A DNA stretch of 24,709 nt, from the NCBI GenBank assembly GCA_041744375.1, contig JBGTLA010000167.1:1-24709 (forward strand). Reading direction: 5' to 3'. How positions within the stretch are numbered: position 1 is the stretch's first letter; each line of letters begins with the position of its first letter. Position numbers and translations under genes: made by a program. Positions 8,480 to 15,070 of this stretch are shown in pieces. The notes under the pieces are model-generated. The model had not been told where the DNA came from, made no database searches, and saw nothing but the letters and a program-made list of their open reading frames with translations. The DNA comes from JBGTLA01 sp041744375. Lineage in GTDB: Bacteria > Actinomycetota > Acidimicrobiia > Spongiisociales > ZC4RG35.

Positions 8480-9001
8480 ATGAACAAGCTAACCATTGCC
8501 ACCCTCGCCGCGGCCGTTGCGCTGGCGTTGGCGGCCTGCAACGAGGACGCCGCCGACGTCACAACCACCACCATCGATGCCTCCCAGCTGACAACCACCA
8601 CGACCTCGGTGGCGGACACACCACCCGAGACGGACCCGGAGAACGGCACGACCGAAACAACTCCGCCCGTCGGCGACACCATCGAAAGCTACGAGATCAT
8701 CTCACGCCAGTCCACGGACGAAGGCGAGACGCTCTTCATCCTCATCGAGCCCGGCGAATACACAGACGTCTCGTTCGAGGGTTTCTTGGTCAGGCTGCTC
8801 GAAAGCGAGCCGTCGCTGGTCGGAGCCGAGGTATTCGACGATCGCGTCGCTCTAGATGCGTCTCTGAAGGTCGAAGACGACCGTACCGCCGACGAGCTCC
8901 AAGCCCTGGCCGATCATCATCTGGTCAGCCTCGTCGGTGGGCGCGAAGTGCGTTTCCAGGGTCCCCTGACCGAGTTCGACGATTTTGTGATCGGATCCTG
9001 A
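8480..9001 (+). CDS. Small secreted lipoprotein with Thr-rich linker
   Basis: The 173-residue protein has a lipoprotein signal: Lys3, a hydrophobic stretch, and lipobox ALAAC with Cys20 as the acylated residue. After it come about 55 residues rich in Thr, Asp, Glu and Pro, a flexible linker to the outside of the membrane, then a compact acidic C-terminal domain of about 110 residues (from SYEIISRQSTDEGETLFILI) that I do not recognise. The start at ATG 8480 is fixed by a strong ribosome binding site, GGAGGAGGA, 5 bases upstream. The long upstream open frame overlapping the M23 gene is not needed. It diverges from the M23 gene and converges with greA. Function unknown; a surface-exposed role near the envelope peptidase is only suggested by position. 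Confidence 0.85.
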   Translation: MNKLTIATLAAAVALALAACNEDAADVTTTTIDASQLTTTTTSVADTPPETDPENGTTETTPPVGDTIESYEIISRQSTDEGETLFILIEPGEYTDVSFEGFLVRLLESEPSLVGAEVFDDRVALDASLKVEDDRTADELQALADHHLVSLVGGREVRFQGPLTEFDDFVIGS

Positions 9002-9097
9002 CCGCGCCGGAAGCTGGGAGCCACACGGAGCGGTCGTGGTTGGCTGGTAGGGGCTGGCTCTAGAGAAAGCAGCCGTCCTGGGTGTGATCGAGTCGGA

Positions 9098-9574
9098 TTA
9101 CTCGCGGTAGGGCTCGATGGCTTTGATGGTCACGCGAAAATCGCCGCCCGGGGCGGTGTAGGAGACCGAGTCCCCCGGTTTGGCGCCCATCAACGCCTCT
9201 CCCATGGGGCCATCGGGCGACGCCAGAAGTAGCCCGGGCACCTTGTTCTCGTGGGGTGCCACGAAGTAGCGGATCTCCTCGTCGTCTTCGTCGAGGACGG
9301 TGACCACGCTGCCCACTTGGACCGTTCCGTCGTCACGGGCCGCCCGCACCTCGGCTGAATGGAGAAGCGACTCGATCTGGCGGATACGCGCCTCCAGCAG
9401 GCCCTGGTCGTTCTTGGCCGCGTCGTAGTCGGCGTTCTCACGCAGGTCACCGTGCGAGCGAGCCTCGGCGATGCGTGCCTCGATCTCGGCGCGTCCGTCG
9501 TTCTTGAGCCCGTCCAATTCGGCAACGAGCTTCTCGTGGGCCTCAGGGGTGAGCCAAGTGGAGTCTTCATTCAT
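9098..9574 (-). CDS. greA: Transcription elongation factor GreA/GreB family
   Basis: GreA enters the secondary channel of RNA polymerase and stimulates cleavage of backtracked RNA. The 158-residue product shows the N-terminal coiled coil with LTPEAHEKLVAELDGLK and the acidic tip region HGDLRENADYDAAKNDQG, whose Asp and Glu residues coordinate the catalytic Mg2+ in the polymerase. The C-terminal FKBP-like domain holds VGSVVTVLDEDDEEIRYFV and SPDGPMGEALMGAKPGD. The length is normal. I chose ATG 9574 (MNEDSTWLTPEAHEKL) rather than the longer frame to 9694, because family similarity starts here and the longer frame would cross the selD promoter. A TATCGT box ends 11 bases upstream. It diverges from selD with 67 bases between the starts. 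Confidence 0.95.
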   Translation of the reverse strand: MNEDSTWLTPEAHEKLVAELDGLKNDGRAEIEARIAEARSHGDLRENADYDAAKNDQGLLEARIRQIESLLHSAEVRAARDDGTVQVGSVVTVLDEDDEEIRYFVAPHENKVPGLLLASPDGPMGEALMGAKPGDSVSYTAPGGDFRVTIKAIEPYRE

Positions 9575-9585
9575 CAGAACCGGAC

Positions 9586-9591
9586 ACGATA
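9586..9591 (-). promoter_or_regulatory. TANNNT box before greA
   Basis: TATCGT on the minus strand ends 11 bases before the greA ATG, predicting a leader of only a few bases. It shares the 67-base divergent region with the selD box. Confidence 0.3.
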
Positions 9592-9629
9592 GTGGCCCGA
9601 CCGCAGCACTCGCAGTCGTCTCACCCCGA

Positions 9630-9635
9630 TACCGT
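9630..9635 (+). promoter_or_regulatory. TACCGT box before selD
   Basis: TACCGT ends exactly 6 bases before ATG 9642, the same box and spacing as before the ferredoxin gene. An AAGGAG directly abuts the ATG with no spacing, so it is unlikely to work as a normal ribosome binding site. Confidence 0.5.
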
Positions 9636-9641
9636 AAGGAG

Positions 9642-10667
9642 ATGAAAACAGTCAGGCTCACCTCGTTCAGCCACGGAGCTGGTTGTGCATGCAAGCTGGG
9701 GTCGGCGGAGCTGACCCAAATTCTCGAGCCGCTCCTCGATCATCCGGCGGCGACGCACCCAGATCTCGTGGTCGGAACGGCCACCTCTGATGACGCCGGG
9801 GTGCTGTTGCTGCCGGGTTCCAGCGGCCAAGCCCTCGTCCAGACAGTTGACTTCTTCACTCCGATCGTGGACGACGCCTACGACTGGGGACGGGTGGCAG
9901 CGGCCAACGCCTTGTCCGACATCTATGCCATGGGTGCGGTTCCGATCACCGCCCTTCAGCTGCTCGGGTGGCCGCGTGAGTCGCTTCCGTTCCAGCTGGC
10001 CGGGCGGGTGATCTCGGGTGGGGCCGATATAATGGCGAAGGCCGGCTGCGTGATCGTGGGCGGGCATTCCATCGACGACGCCGAACCAACCTACGGTTTC
10101 GCCGTCACCGGCCTGGTCCAGATCGAAGACGTCGTCACCAATGCCGGTGCGCGCGTGGGCGACGTCCTTCTGCTCACCAAGCCGCTGGGATCGGGAGTCG
10201 TCACGACGGCTCTCAAGTCCGGAGGGTGTCCAGCTGCGGTGGCGGCGCAGGCGGTGGAGGTCATGTCCTCCCTCAACGACGTGGCCGGGAGGTCTCTGCG
10301 CCCCGCCGGTGCCAGTGCCGCCACCGACGTGACCGGGTTCGGGCTGCTGGGTCACCTCACCGAGATGCTCAACGCCTCCCACGTCGGGGCCGCCATCGAC
10401 GTCGGCTCGGTACCGCTCATGGACGGTGTCGCCGACCTGTACGCCGCCGGTTTCTACTCGGGAGGGAGCCGGCGCAATTTGGAGGCCGCCCGGCCCCGGC
10501 TGGAGGGAAACCTCGATGCTGCCCCGCTCCTGGCCGATGCCCAGACGTCGGGCGGTCTGCTGGTGGCTCTTCCGGCCCATCGGGTTGAGCAGTATTCGGC
10601 CGCCGTGCCCGGTGCGGTCGTGATCGGGCGGTGCACGGGCGACGTCGGTCGGATCGCCCTCACGTGA
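9642..10667 (+). CDS. selD: Selenide, water dikinase
   Basis: SelD makes selenophosphate from selenide and ATP, the selenium donor for selenocysteine, 2-selenouridine in tRNA and some molybdenum enzymes. The 341-residue protein begins MKTVRLTSFSHGAGCACKLG, matching the SelD active-site segment where the first Cys (Cys or Sec in the family) and the following Lys are catalytic; both are present, so this is the Cys form. Then follow TSDDAGVLLL (ATP/metal Asp), QTVDFFTPIVDDAYDWGRVAA, ANALSDIYAMGA, VGGHSIDDAEPTYGFAVTG and TDVTGFGLLGHLTEM, all typical. ATG 9642 is chosen because it gives the normal N-terminus. No selA, selB, tRNA-Sec or mnmH/ybbB partner is in the window, so the use of the selenophosphate is open. 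It leads a run with the ferredoxin and hydrolase genes. Confidence 0.95.
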   Translation: MKTVRLTSFSHGAGCACKLGSAELTQILEPLLDHPAATHPDLVVGTATSDDAGVLLLPGSSGQALVQTVDFFTPIVDDAYDWGRVAAANALSDIYAMGAVPITALQLLGWPRESLPFQLAGRVISGGADIMAKAGCVIVGGHSIDDAEPTYGFAVTGLVQIEDVVTNAGARVGDVLLLTKPLGSGVVTTALKSGGCPAAVAAQAVEVMSSLNDVAGRSLRPAGASAATDVTGFGLLGHLTEMLNASHVGAAIDVGSVPLMDGVADLYAAGFYSGGSRRNLEAARPRLEGNLDAAPLLADAQTSGGLLVALPAHRVEQYSAAVPGAVVIGRCTGDVGRIALT

Positions 10668-10687
10668 GCGTCCGTCGACGCCGTCAC

Positions 10688-10693
10688 TACCGT
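10688..10693 (+). promoter_or_regulatory. TACCGT box before the ferredoxin gene
   Basis: TACCGT ends exactly 6 bases before ATG 10700, copying the selD arrangement. It predicts a second, leaderless transcription start only 20 bases after the selD stop. Confidence 0.5.
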
Positions 10694-10699
10694 GGCGGC

Positions 10700-11128
10700 A
10701 TGGACGCCGCCGAACGTCTGCACCACATTGCCCGGTCCTTGTCGATCCCGGCGGTGGAACGACACGTGTTCTTGTGTGCCGATGCAACCACCCCCAAGTG
10801 CGCTCCTAAGGAGCAGACGAACGAGGTATGGCGGCACCTGAAGAATCGGTTGAAGGGTCTCGGTCTCACCACGGCCCCACCCCCGTGGCAGGGTGACCTC
10901 GACCTGGACCCGCCCCCTTCGCCGGCTGGGTCAGGGCGGGTGCTGCGCACCAAGGTCGACTGTCTCCGGATCTGTGAGTCCGGCCCGATCTGCGTGGTGT
11001 ACCCGGACGCAACGTGGTACCACGCGGTGACGGTCGGGGTCATGGACCGCATCATCGATGAGCACCTCATTGGAGGTGTCCCCGTGTGGGAGCATGTGTT
11101 CGTCGTGGGGCTGAAGGACCCGACATGA
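10700..11128 (+). CDS. Thioredoxin-like (2Fe-2S) ferredoxin domain protein
   Basis: The 142-residue protein belongs by pattern to the thioredoxin-like [2Fe-2S] ferredoxins. Four Cys are placed as expected: two in HVFLCADATTPKC near the N-terminus and two in KVDCLRICESGP, followed by ICVVYPDATWYHAVT. These should bind one [2Fe-2S] cluster and make the protein a small electron carrier. A conserved stretch lies between the Cys pairs (EVWRHLKNRLKGLGL). The C-terminal tail PVWEHVFVVGL is usual for the group. The ATG at 10700 is favoured by the TACCGT box 6 bases upstream and by where the homologous part begins. Its stop overlaps the next ATG in an ATGA, so it is translationally coupled to the hydrolase gene. 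The redox partner is unknown. Confidence 0.85.
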   Translation: MDAAERLHHIARSLSIPAVERHVFLCADATTPKCAPKEQTNEVWRHLKNRLKGLGLTTAPPPWQGDLDLDPPPSPAGSGRVLRTKVDCLRICESGPICVVYPDATWYHAVTVGVMDRIIDEHLIGGVPVWEHVFVVGLKDPT

Positions 11129-12021
11129 AGTGGATCCGCCGGCTGATCGTGGCCGTGTTGGCGATCCGGCTTTTCGGGCCCGTTCTGGCGCCGGCCTTTG
11201 GTCCCCGCCAGGAGCACCCGTGGCGTATCCCGGGACGAACCGTCTATGTGGGCGACAATGAGTTTTTGGTGCGAGAGGCGGGAGTAGCCGAAGCCCCGGC
11301 GGTTGTCCTCATCCACGGACTGGCAGGATCGTCGCTCGCCGAGTGGTACCGCGTCGGGCCTCTTCTGGCGGAGGATTTTCGCGTCATCTTCCTCGACAAC
11401 CGGAGCCACGGCCTCTCTCCACAGAGCCGCGGGCGGTTCGACGTGGCGCAAGAGGCCGACGAGCTGGCGGGGGTTCTCGACGCCATCGATGTGGGGGAGG
11501 CGATCGTCGTCGGCTACTCGATGGGAGGAACTATCGCCCAAGCCCTGGCTCAGCGCCATCCCTCCCGCGTCCGACGACTGGTCCTCGTTGCCACCTTCTC
11601 CCATCACCCCCGGGTCCGTCGCTACCTGCGCGTCGTCGGGTTGATGCTTGCTCGAGGCTGGGAGCGACTCACCGGATGGGGGACACCCGATGTGCGCTCG
11701 GTGTATCTGCTCGGCACCAGGGCGGTGGACAGCAGGCACGCCCGCTGGCTGTGGGAGGAGACCCACCGCCGCGACCCCGACGCCGGAGCGCAAGCAGCGT
11801 TCGCCATGCTTCGATTCGATGCCCGAGACTGGGTGAGGGCTCTCAAGGTGCCGACCACGGTCATCATCCCCACGCGCGATCAGTTGGTGCCGCCCGCCTG
11901 GCAATACCAACTGGCCGCTTCCATCGTGGGAGCCGATGTCGTCGAAGTCGGGGGTGCCCGACATGAGCTGCCCTGGACTCATCCCGAGCTCGTGGCAGAG
12001 ATCATCTCCCGATCTACCTAG
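11125..12021 (+). CDS. Alpha/beta hydrolase
   Basis: This 298-residue protein has the alpha/beta hydrolase fold. The first 25 residues are hydrophobic (MKWIRRLIVAVLAIRLFGPVL), a signal anchor or signal peptide, so it may be membrane-bound or exported. VVLIHGLAGSSLAEWY is the oxyanion-hole region, VVGYSMGGTIAQALA carries the nucleophile Ser, PTRDQLVPP the probable acid Asp, and GARHELPWTHPELV the catalytic His. The substrate cannot be told; relatives include esterases, haloperoxidase-like enzymes and C-C hydrolases. The ATG at 11125 overlaps the ferredoxin stop by 4 bases. It is the last gene before the looser region starting at 12022. Confidence 0.9.
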   Translation: MKWIRRLIVAVLAIRLFGPVLAPAFGPRQEHPWRIPGRTVYVGDNEFLVREAGVAEAPAVVLIHGLAGSSLAEWYRVGPLLAEDFRVIFLDNRSHGLSPQSRGRFDVAQEADELAGVLDAIDVGEAIVVGYSMGGTIAQALAQRHPSRVRRLVLVATFSHHPRVRRYLRVVGLMLARGWERLTGWGTPDVRSVYLLGTRAVDSRHARWLWEETHRRDPDAGAQAAFAMLRFDARDWVRALKVPTTVIIPTRDQLVPPAWQYQLAASIVGADVVEVGGARHELPWTHPELVAEIISRST

Positions 12022-12037
12022 GGAGTGTTGAACAGAT

Positions 12038-12082
12038 CGTTCTGGCGACGTTTGCCCGACCACCCTGGCCGGTCTATACGTG
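12038..12082 (+). repeat. 45/46-bp repeat, copy 1
   Basis: It begins CGTTCTGGCGACG and ends TATACGTG. It matches 13864-13909 in 39 of 46 alignment columns, with one single-base gap. Both copies are in plus orientation in gene-free DNA. The first bases can fold as a small hairpin around TCTG in copy 2, and in weaker form here. Confidence 0.65.
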
Positions 12083-12174
12083 AGGATATGGGGGTAATCG
12101 GGGCATCTGAAATGAAGATGACCGCTTCCGCTCGGACATTTCTGATCGGGGTGAGTTGGGCACATTGATTGCGG

Positions 12175-12198
12175 CAGTTGCTTGGGGGACGGGCGGAT
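12175..12198 (+). repeat. 24-bp repeat, copy 2
   Basis: Partner of 422-445, 22 of 24 bases identical. It shares GGGGACGGGCGGAT at the right end. It lies about 140 bases before the AAA NTPase gene. Confidence 0.6.
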
Positions 12199-12335
12199 GT
12201 GTGTCCTGAGAGGAGGCGATGCCGATCTATTGCGGTGTCAGTGAAGGCCGATAGCGAGCTAGATCCGGTGATCTGGTGCTTGCAAGTCGGGATGGGATGT
12301 ATGGTGCTGTCGCAGCTCTTTGGTCCTAGCGTCAC

Positions 12336-12872
12336 ATGACGAAGGGTCGCTATGTGATCACAGGAGGGCTGGGGGTCGGGAAGACCAGTGTGCTCTCACT
12401 TCTGAAGCCTCGATACGAAACCGTCGCGGAGCCAGCACGGGAACTCATCGCCGAATACCGAAATACCAGCGGTGAACCCACGCTCGACCATCGACCTGAG
12501 CTGTTCGTCGAGCTCCTGATCTCAAGGTCGATCGAGAAATACGCGGCTGCCTCCACCTTGGCAGTGACAGTCTTTGATCGGGCCATTCCCGACTGCGTCG
12601 CTTACGCCATGGCATACGAAGTGAATATCGGTCCAGCGTTGGAGGCGGCTACTCGGTACCGGTACGAGAGTCCGGTGTTCGTCGCTTCTCCATGGGAGGA
12701 GATCTATGCGACTGACGACATGCGCCGTGCCTCCTTTGCCCAAGCTGAGGTCTTCTACTCCTACGTGGTCGAGGCGTACGAGCGCCTGAAATACCAAACC
12801 ATTGAACTTCCCAAGACGTCAGTCCAGGAACGCACCACCTTCATCGTCGACCACATAGCAGCCCAGACCTGA
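12336..12872 (+). CDS. Small AAA/P-loop NTPase (AAA_28-like)
   Basis: This 178-residue protein starts with a P-loop, VITGGLGVGKTSVLSLL (Walker A at residues 10-18), after only nine residues. A second block, LAVTVFDRAIPDCVAYAMAY, fits the Walker B/substrate region of AAA_28-type predicted ATPases, which resemble nucleoside or small-molecule kinases. No other domain is attached. It is a lone gene between two repeat-bearing spacers. Codon use looks less G/C-biased at third positions than in the genes to its left, consistent with acquisition, though I did not compute this. The start at 12336 is the first ATG; TAGCGT lies only 3 bases before it. The substrate is unknown. Confidence 0.75.
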   Translation: MTKGRYVITGGLGVGKTSVLSLLKPRYETVAEPARELIAEYRNTSGEPTLDHRPELFVELLISRSIEKYAAASTLAVTVFDRAIPDCVAYAMAYEVNIGPALEAATRYRYESPVFVASPWEEIYATDDMRRASFAQAEVFYSYVVEAYERLKYQTIELPKTSVQERTTFIVDHIAAQT

Positions 12873-12920
12873 GCTCACGGAGTGCACTCAATACGTGCCG
12901 GTTAGAGCGGTCGGAAGATT

Positions 12921-12953
12921 GGGCGTTACTGCGCCGGATCGTGTGATCGGCGC
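12921..12953 (+). repeat. Gene-border repeat Z with inverted repeat
   Basis: It contains GCGTTACTGCGCCGGATC, then GTGT, then GATCGGCGC. The flanks of GTGT pair as GCGCC(G)GATC with GATCGGCGC, a 9-bp stem with one bulged G. The unit is related to the segments at 14059, 15034, 16183 and 17695. It sits 48 bases after the AAA NTPase gene and 48 bases before the -35 box of the ArsR gene. Confidence 0.6.
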
Positions 12954-13000
12954 TACCTTCCATCGAGCTACCTGCCACGATTCGAGACGACCGGTAGGCG

Positions 13001-13030
13001 TTGACAGGCAAGCCACGTCTTGCCTATGTT
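13001..13030 (+). promoter_or_regulatory. Sigma70-type promoter of the ArsR-VOC pair
   Basis: A perfect TTGACA (13001-13006) is followed after 18 bases by TATGTT (13025-13030). The GTG start of the regulator is 6 bases further on, so the transcript should be leaderless. This is the best promoter in the window. The regulator would be expected to bind at or near it. Confidence 0.75.
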
Positions 13031-13036
13031 GGTGCC

Positions 13037-13321
13037 GTGACCGATGTGTTCGATGCATTGGCGGCGCCGGCACGACGAGCGATCCTCGACGTGCTGGCCG
13101 AGCGCGACGACCAGACCTTGTTCGAGGTGTGCGGTCGCCTCGCGGCCGAGCATGACATCGAGCTCACCCGACAGGCGATCTCGCAGCATCTGGCCGTGCT
13201 CGAGCAGGTCGGTCTGGTGCGTGCCCGCCGGGACGGCCGCTACAAGTTTCACTCCATCGACATGGCACCCCTGCACGCAGCGGTGTCCCGATGGCCTGAC
13301 AACAAGGAGACAATCAAATGA
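13037..13321 (+). CDS. ArsR family winged-helix repressor
   Basis: This 94-residue DNA-binding protein has VFDALAAPARRAILDVLAE at the N-terminus and the recognition helix LTRQAISQHLAVLEQVGLVRARRDGRYKFHSID. This is the winged helix of the ArsR/SmtB group. The usual metal-binding Cys motif (ELCVCDL) is absent, so it probably senses something other than arsenite-like metals; similar non-metal members often pair with VOC or SRPBCC proteins. The GTG at 13037 is chosen because a TTG 36 bases earlier lies inside the -35 box and the promoter points to 13037. Its TGA overlaps the ATG of the VOC gene, so the two are a coupled, probably self-regulated pair. Confidence 0.9.
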   Translation: MTDVFDALAAPARRAILDVLAERDDQTLFEVCGRLAAEHDIELTRQAISQHLAVLEQVGLVRARRDGRYKFHSIDMAPLHAAVSRWPDNKETIK

Positions 13322-13707
13322 CTATCCGCATCCATGTGACGAGCGTGTTCGTTGACGACCAGGAACGTGCTCTGCGCTTCTACACGGACGTGCTCGGATT
13401 CGAACCCCACACCGACATGCCCGTCGGCAATGGCGACCGCTGGCTCACGGTGGCGGCCCCCGGACAAGAAGGTGTCGAATTGCTCCTCGAGCCCGCATCA
13501 CATCCAGCCGTCGGCCCTTACCGGGAATCCGTCACCGCTGACGGCGTCCCGCTGGCCTCCTTTGCTGTCGAAGACGTCCCGGCTGAATACGACCGACTCA
13601 TCGACGCCGGTGTCACGTTCACGCAGCCGCCCACCGTCATGGGACCGGTCACCACAGCAGTGCTCGATGACACCTGCGGAAACCTCATCCAACTCGTTTC
13701 GATGTGA
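13318..13707 (+). CDS. VOC superfamily protein (glyoxalase/bleomycin resistance-like)
   Basis: The 129-residue protein has two beta-alpha-beta-beta-beta modules of the vicinal oxygen chelate fold. IHVTSVFVDDQERALRFYTDVLGF is the first, and VTFTQPPTVMGPVTTAVLDD with CGNLIQLVSM the second. Possible metal ligands are His6, Glu in GVELLLEP and Gln in NLIQL; the family covers glyoxalase I, ring-cleaving dioxygenases and antibiotic-binding proteins, and these residues do not fix which. It starts in an ATGA overlap with the ArsR gene and shares its promoter, suggesting that the repressor's ligand is a substrate or target of this protein. Confidence 0.88.
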   Translation: MTIRIHVTSVFVDDQERALRFYTDVLGFEPHTDMPVGNGDRWLTVAAPGQEGVELLLEPASHPAVGPYRESVTADGVPLASFAVEDVPAEYDRLIDAGVTFTQPPTVMGPVTTAVLDDTCGNLIQLVSM

Positions 13708-13863
13708 TGCCGGGTCGGGCTCCCGAACTCCGGCTCTCGACACGCGTAACAGCACACGACACCGCTCGGCTGGGCGACCAGATCCCGGCATTCCGCGCAT
13801 TCCACCCCGGGCTGACAGGGTTGTCGAGCCACTGGGATGACAGGGATGCGAAAAGTCAAAGGT

Positions 13864-13909
13864 CGCTCTGGCGACGCCCGCCCGACCACCCCTGGCCGCT
13901 CTGTACGTG
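13864..13909 (+). repeat. 45/46-bp repeat, copy 2
   Basis: Partner of 12038-12082. It starts CGCTCTGGCGACG and ends TGTACGTG. With the preceding bases, GTCGC-TCTG-GCGAC forms a 5-bp hairpin. Confidence 0.65.
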
Positions 13910-13985
13910 CCGGCATTGACCACTGCCGGAGTTGAGCGTGACTGCACTTGATCGGCAGATATGGACTGGTGCGCCGGGATCCAGT

Positions 13986-14044
13986 GGCCTGGCAACGACC
14001 TGAGGCGCCCCGATCCCGATCAGTATGTGAGGTGCCGTTCTCGC
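13986..14044 (+). repeat. Element A, related to element B at 16127
   Basis: It opens with GGCCTGGCAACGACCTGAG and closes with GTTCTCGC, with GATCAG between. Element B has the same ends and GATCAG but a different middle. The start folds as GCCT/AGGC around the conserved loop GGCAACGACCTG. Confidence 0.5.
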
Positions 14045-14058
14045 GCACCTTCTGACAT

Positions 14059-14092
14059 GTGCGTTATCCGCCCAGAATCGTTGATTGGGGCG
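14059..14092 (+). repeat. Gene-border repeat X with hairpin
   Basis: It starts GTGCGTTATCCGCCCAGAATC, and GTT then separates AATC/GATT and CGCCC/GGGCG stems. It is close to copy Y (15034): 2 mismatches and 1 gap over the first 22 columns. It lies 10 bases beyond the stop of the minus-strand thioesterase gene, so it might also end that transcript, but there is no T-tract. Confidence 0.6.
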
Positions 14093-14102
14093 ATTTGAGC
14101 GA

Positions 14103-14594
14103 TCAGCCGGGTCCAGGGATCACCAGGCAACTAGCTGTACCCTTCGCGAGCTGTTTGCCGTTGGTGTCCACCAACTCGGCGTCAGCTACTGCTACGCGTT
14201 TGCCCAAAGACGTGACAGTGCCGACACATCGCACGGCACCGATATCCGCGGTAAGAGGTCGAAGGTAGGTGATGTTGAGGTTGACTGTCGCATAGCCGGT
14301 CCCGGCCAGTAGGCGGGTATGGATTGCGCATCCAGTTGCTGTGTCGATCAGGGTGGCGGCGAGACCACCGTGGACCGTGCCGTAGGGGTTGTAGTGGTAG
14401 TCGGAGGGGACGCAGCCGATTTCGACTCGCCCCTCGGAGAAGTCGACCAATTCGAATCCGAGAGTCGCTGCCATGGGGGGAACGAGGTCGCCCACCTCCC
14501 AAGCGGCAAAGAACTCCGACCCCGACATGCCGCGGACTGTGTCGGCCATCTCCATTGGGTCCATCCACTGAAGGGTCCTCTCCGATGTGACCAT
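14103..14594 (-). CDS. PaaI-like hotdog-fold thioesterase
   Basis: The 163-residue protein has the hotdog motif NPYGTVHGGLAATLIDTATG, with the His-Gly-Gly and Asp of PaaI-type acyl-CoA thioesterases, and the strands YATVNLNITYLRP and KRVAVADAELVDTNGKQLAKG. Such enzymes free CoA from aryl- or acyl-CoA thioesters, often as proofreaders of catabolic or biosynthetic pathways. The N-terminal 50 residues (MVTSERTLQWMDPMEMADTV) form an extension. ATG 14594 is chosen because AGGGAGAG lies 6 bases upstream; the open frame extends to 14696 but has no such site. It is the only minus-strand gene in the 12-18 kb region. The substrate is unknown. Confidence 0.88.
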   Translation of the reverse strand: MVTSERTLQWMDPMEMADTVRGMSGSEFFAAWEVGDLVPPMAATLGFELVDFSEGRVEIGCVPSDYHYNPYGTVHGGLAATLIDTATGCAIHTRLLAGTGYATVNLNITYLRPLTADIGAVRCVGTVTSLGKRVAVADAELVDTNGKQLAKGTASCLVIPGPG

Positions 14595-14671
14595 TCTTCG
14601 CTCTCCCTGTTCTCGTGAGTCGAGCTGATAGTCAATCACAGTCACGCCCCATCCCGCTCCCTCGACGGGCA

Positions 14672-14713
14672 TAGCATCACGCCATGTCTGGCACACTCGA
14701 CTTGCCAGAATGA
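14672..14713 (+). pseudogene. Leaderless-type start followed by a 9-codon ORF, possible remnant
   Basis: TAGCAT, 6 bases, then ATG 14684 is the same arrangement seen before several real genes here. The frame stops after 9 codons at TGA 14711-14713, which overlaps another ATG (14710). Beyond the TGA the original frame is open for 66 more codons, with mostly C or G at third positions around 14800-14870. A nonsense mutation in a small gene is one reading; a true mini-ORF is another. Confidence 0.3.
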
Positions 14714-15033
14714 CGAGACCCGATGATGGATCACTCAGCCGGACGCCGACTTCTTTCCGTGGTTACCGCTTTCACAAGACGCCCGCCGTCGGTTCGAAGC
14801 TGCGCCGCCGACGATGCGGTAGCGGCCGGCCTCGGTGGCCACGTCGCCTCCGATGCCCAGGTGTGCAAACGAGAACATCGACGCGGGGCAGGAATACCGT
14901 ATGGGCGCTGACAGTAGAGGAGTGGAAGATCCACCGTTCCATTTGGACGTCCGATCGGTAGAGGCGTTTGCCTAATGAACCTCGATTCAACATACCGAGC
15001 GATACGTGCCATTCGGTAGCGGTCTCACCAGTC

Positions 15034-15070
15034 GTGCGTTATCGCGCCAGATCGAGCGTTATGGCTTGGG
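15034..15070 (+). repeat. Gene-border repeat Y
   Basis: It starts GTGCGTTATCGCGCCAGATC and contains a second GCGTTATGG. It is close to X (14059) and Z (12921). AGCGGTC lies 10-11 bases before GCGTTA in both Y and Z. A TACCGA/TCGGTA inverted pair precedes it at about 14992-15017. Confidence 0.55.

Larger units (their letters stand above)
12022..12335. other. Gene-free spacer with two dispersed repeats
   Basis: No gene is supported; a 105-codon minus-strand frame spans it but has no recognisable features. It holds copy 1 of a 45/46-base repeat (12038-12082, partner 13864-13909) and copy 2 of the 24-base repeat (12175-12198, partner 422-445). This is where the compact housekeeping block ends. 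Confidence 0.6.
13708..14102. other. Gene-free spacer rich in repeats and hairpins
   Basis: No gene is supported between the convergent VOC and thioesterase genes. It carries copy 2 of the 45/46-base repeat (13864-13909), a CTGCCG...CGGCAG inverted pair (13923-13928 and 13953-13958), element A (13986-14044), a perfect 6-bp hairpin AGGTGC/GCACCT (14030-14035 and 14045-14050) and border repeat X (14059-14092). It is long for a convergent spacer in this genome. Confidence 0.65.

Noticed and set aside
9052..9074. GGCTG/CAGCC pair between the lipoprotein gene and greA as a two-way terminator
   Set aside because: Only 5 bp with a 13-base loop and no T-tract on either side.
10687..12165. 492-codon minus-strand frame opposite the ferredoxin and hydrolase genes
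   Set aside because: The plus strand carries two clear families with motifs and coupled starts; the antisense frame is low-information and His/Arg rich.
12018..12335. 105-codon minus-strand frame in the 12-kb spacer
   Set aside because: No motif, no ribosome binding site, and it overlaps two repeats; composition is not protein-like.
14684..14911. Selenoprotein read through the TGA at 14711
   Set aside because: No Cys or redox motif beside the TGA and no convincing stem-loop directly after it; a nonsense mutation is simpler.
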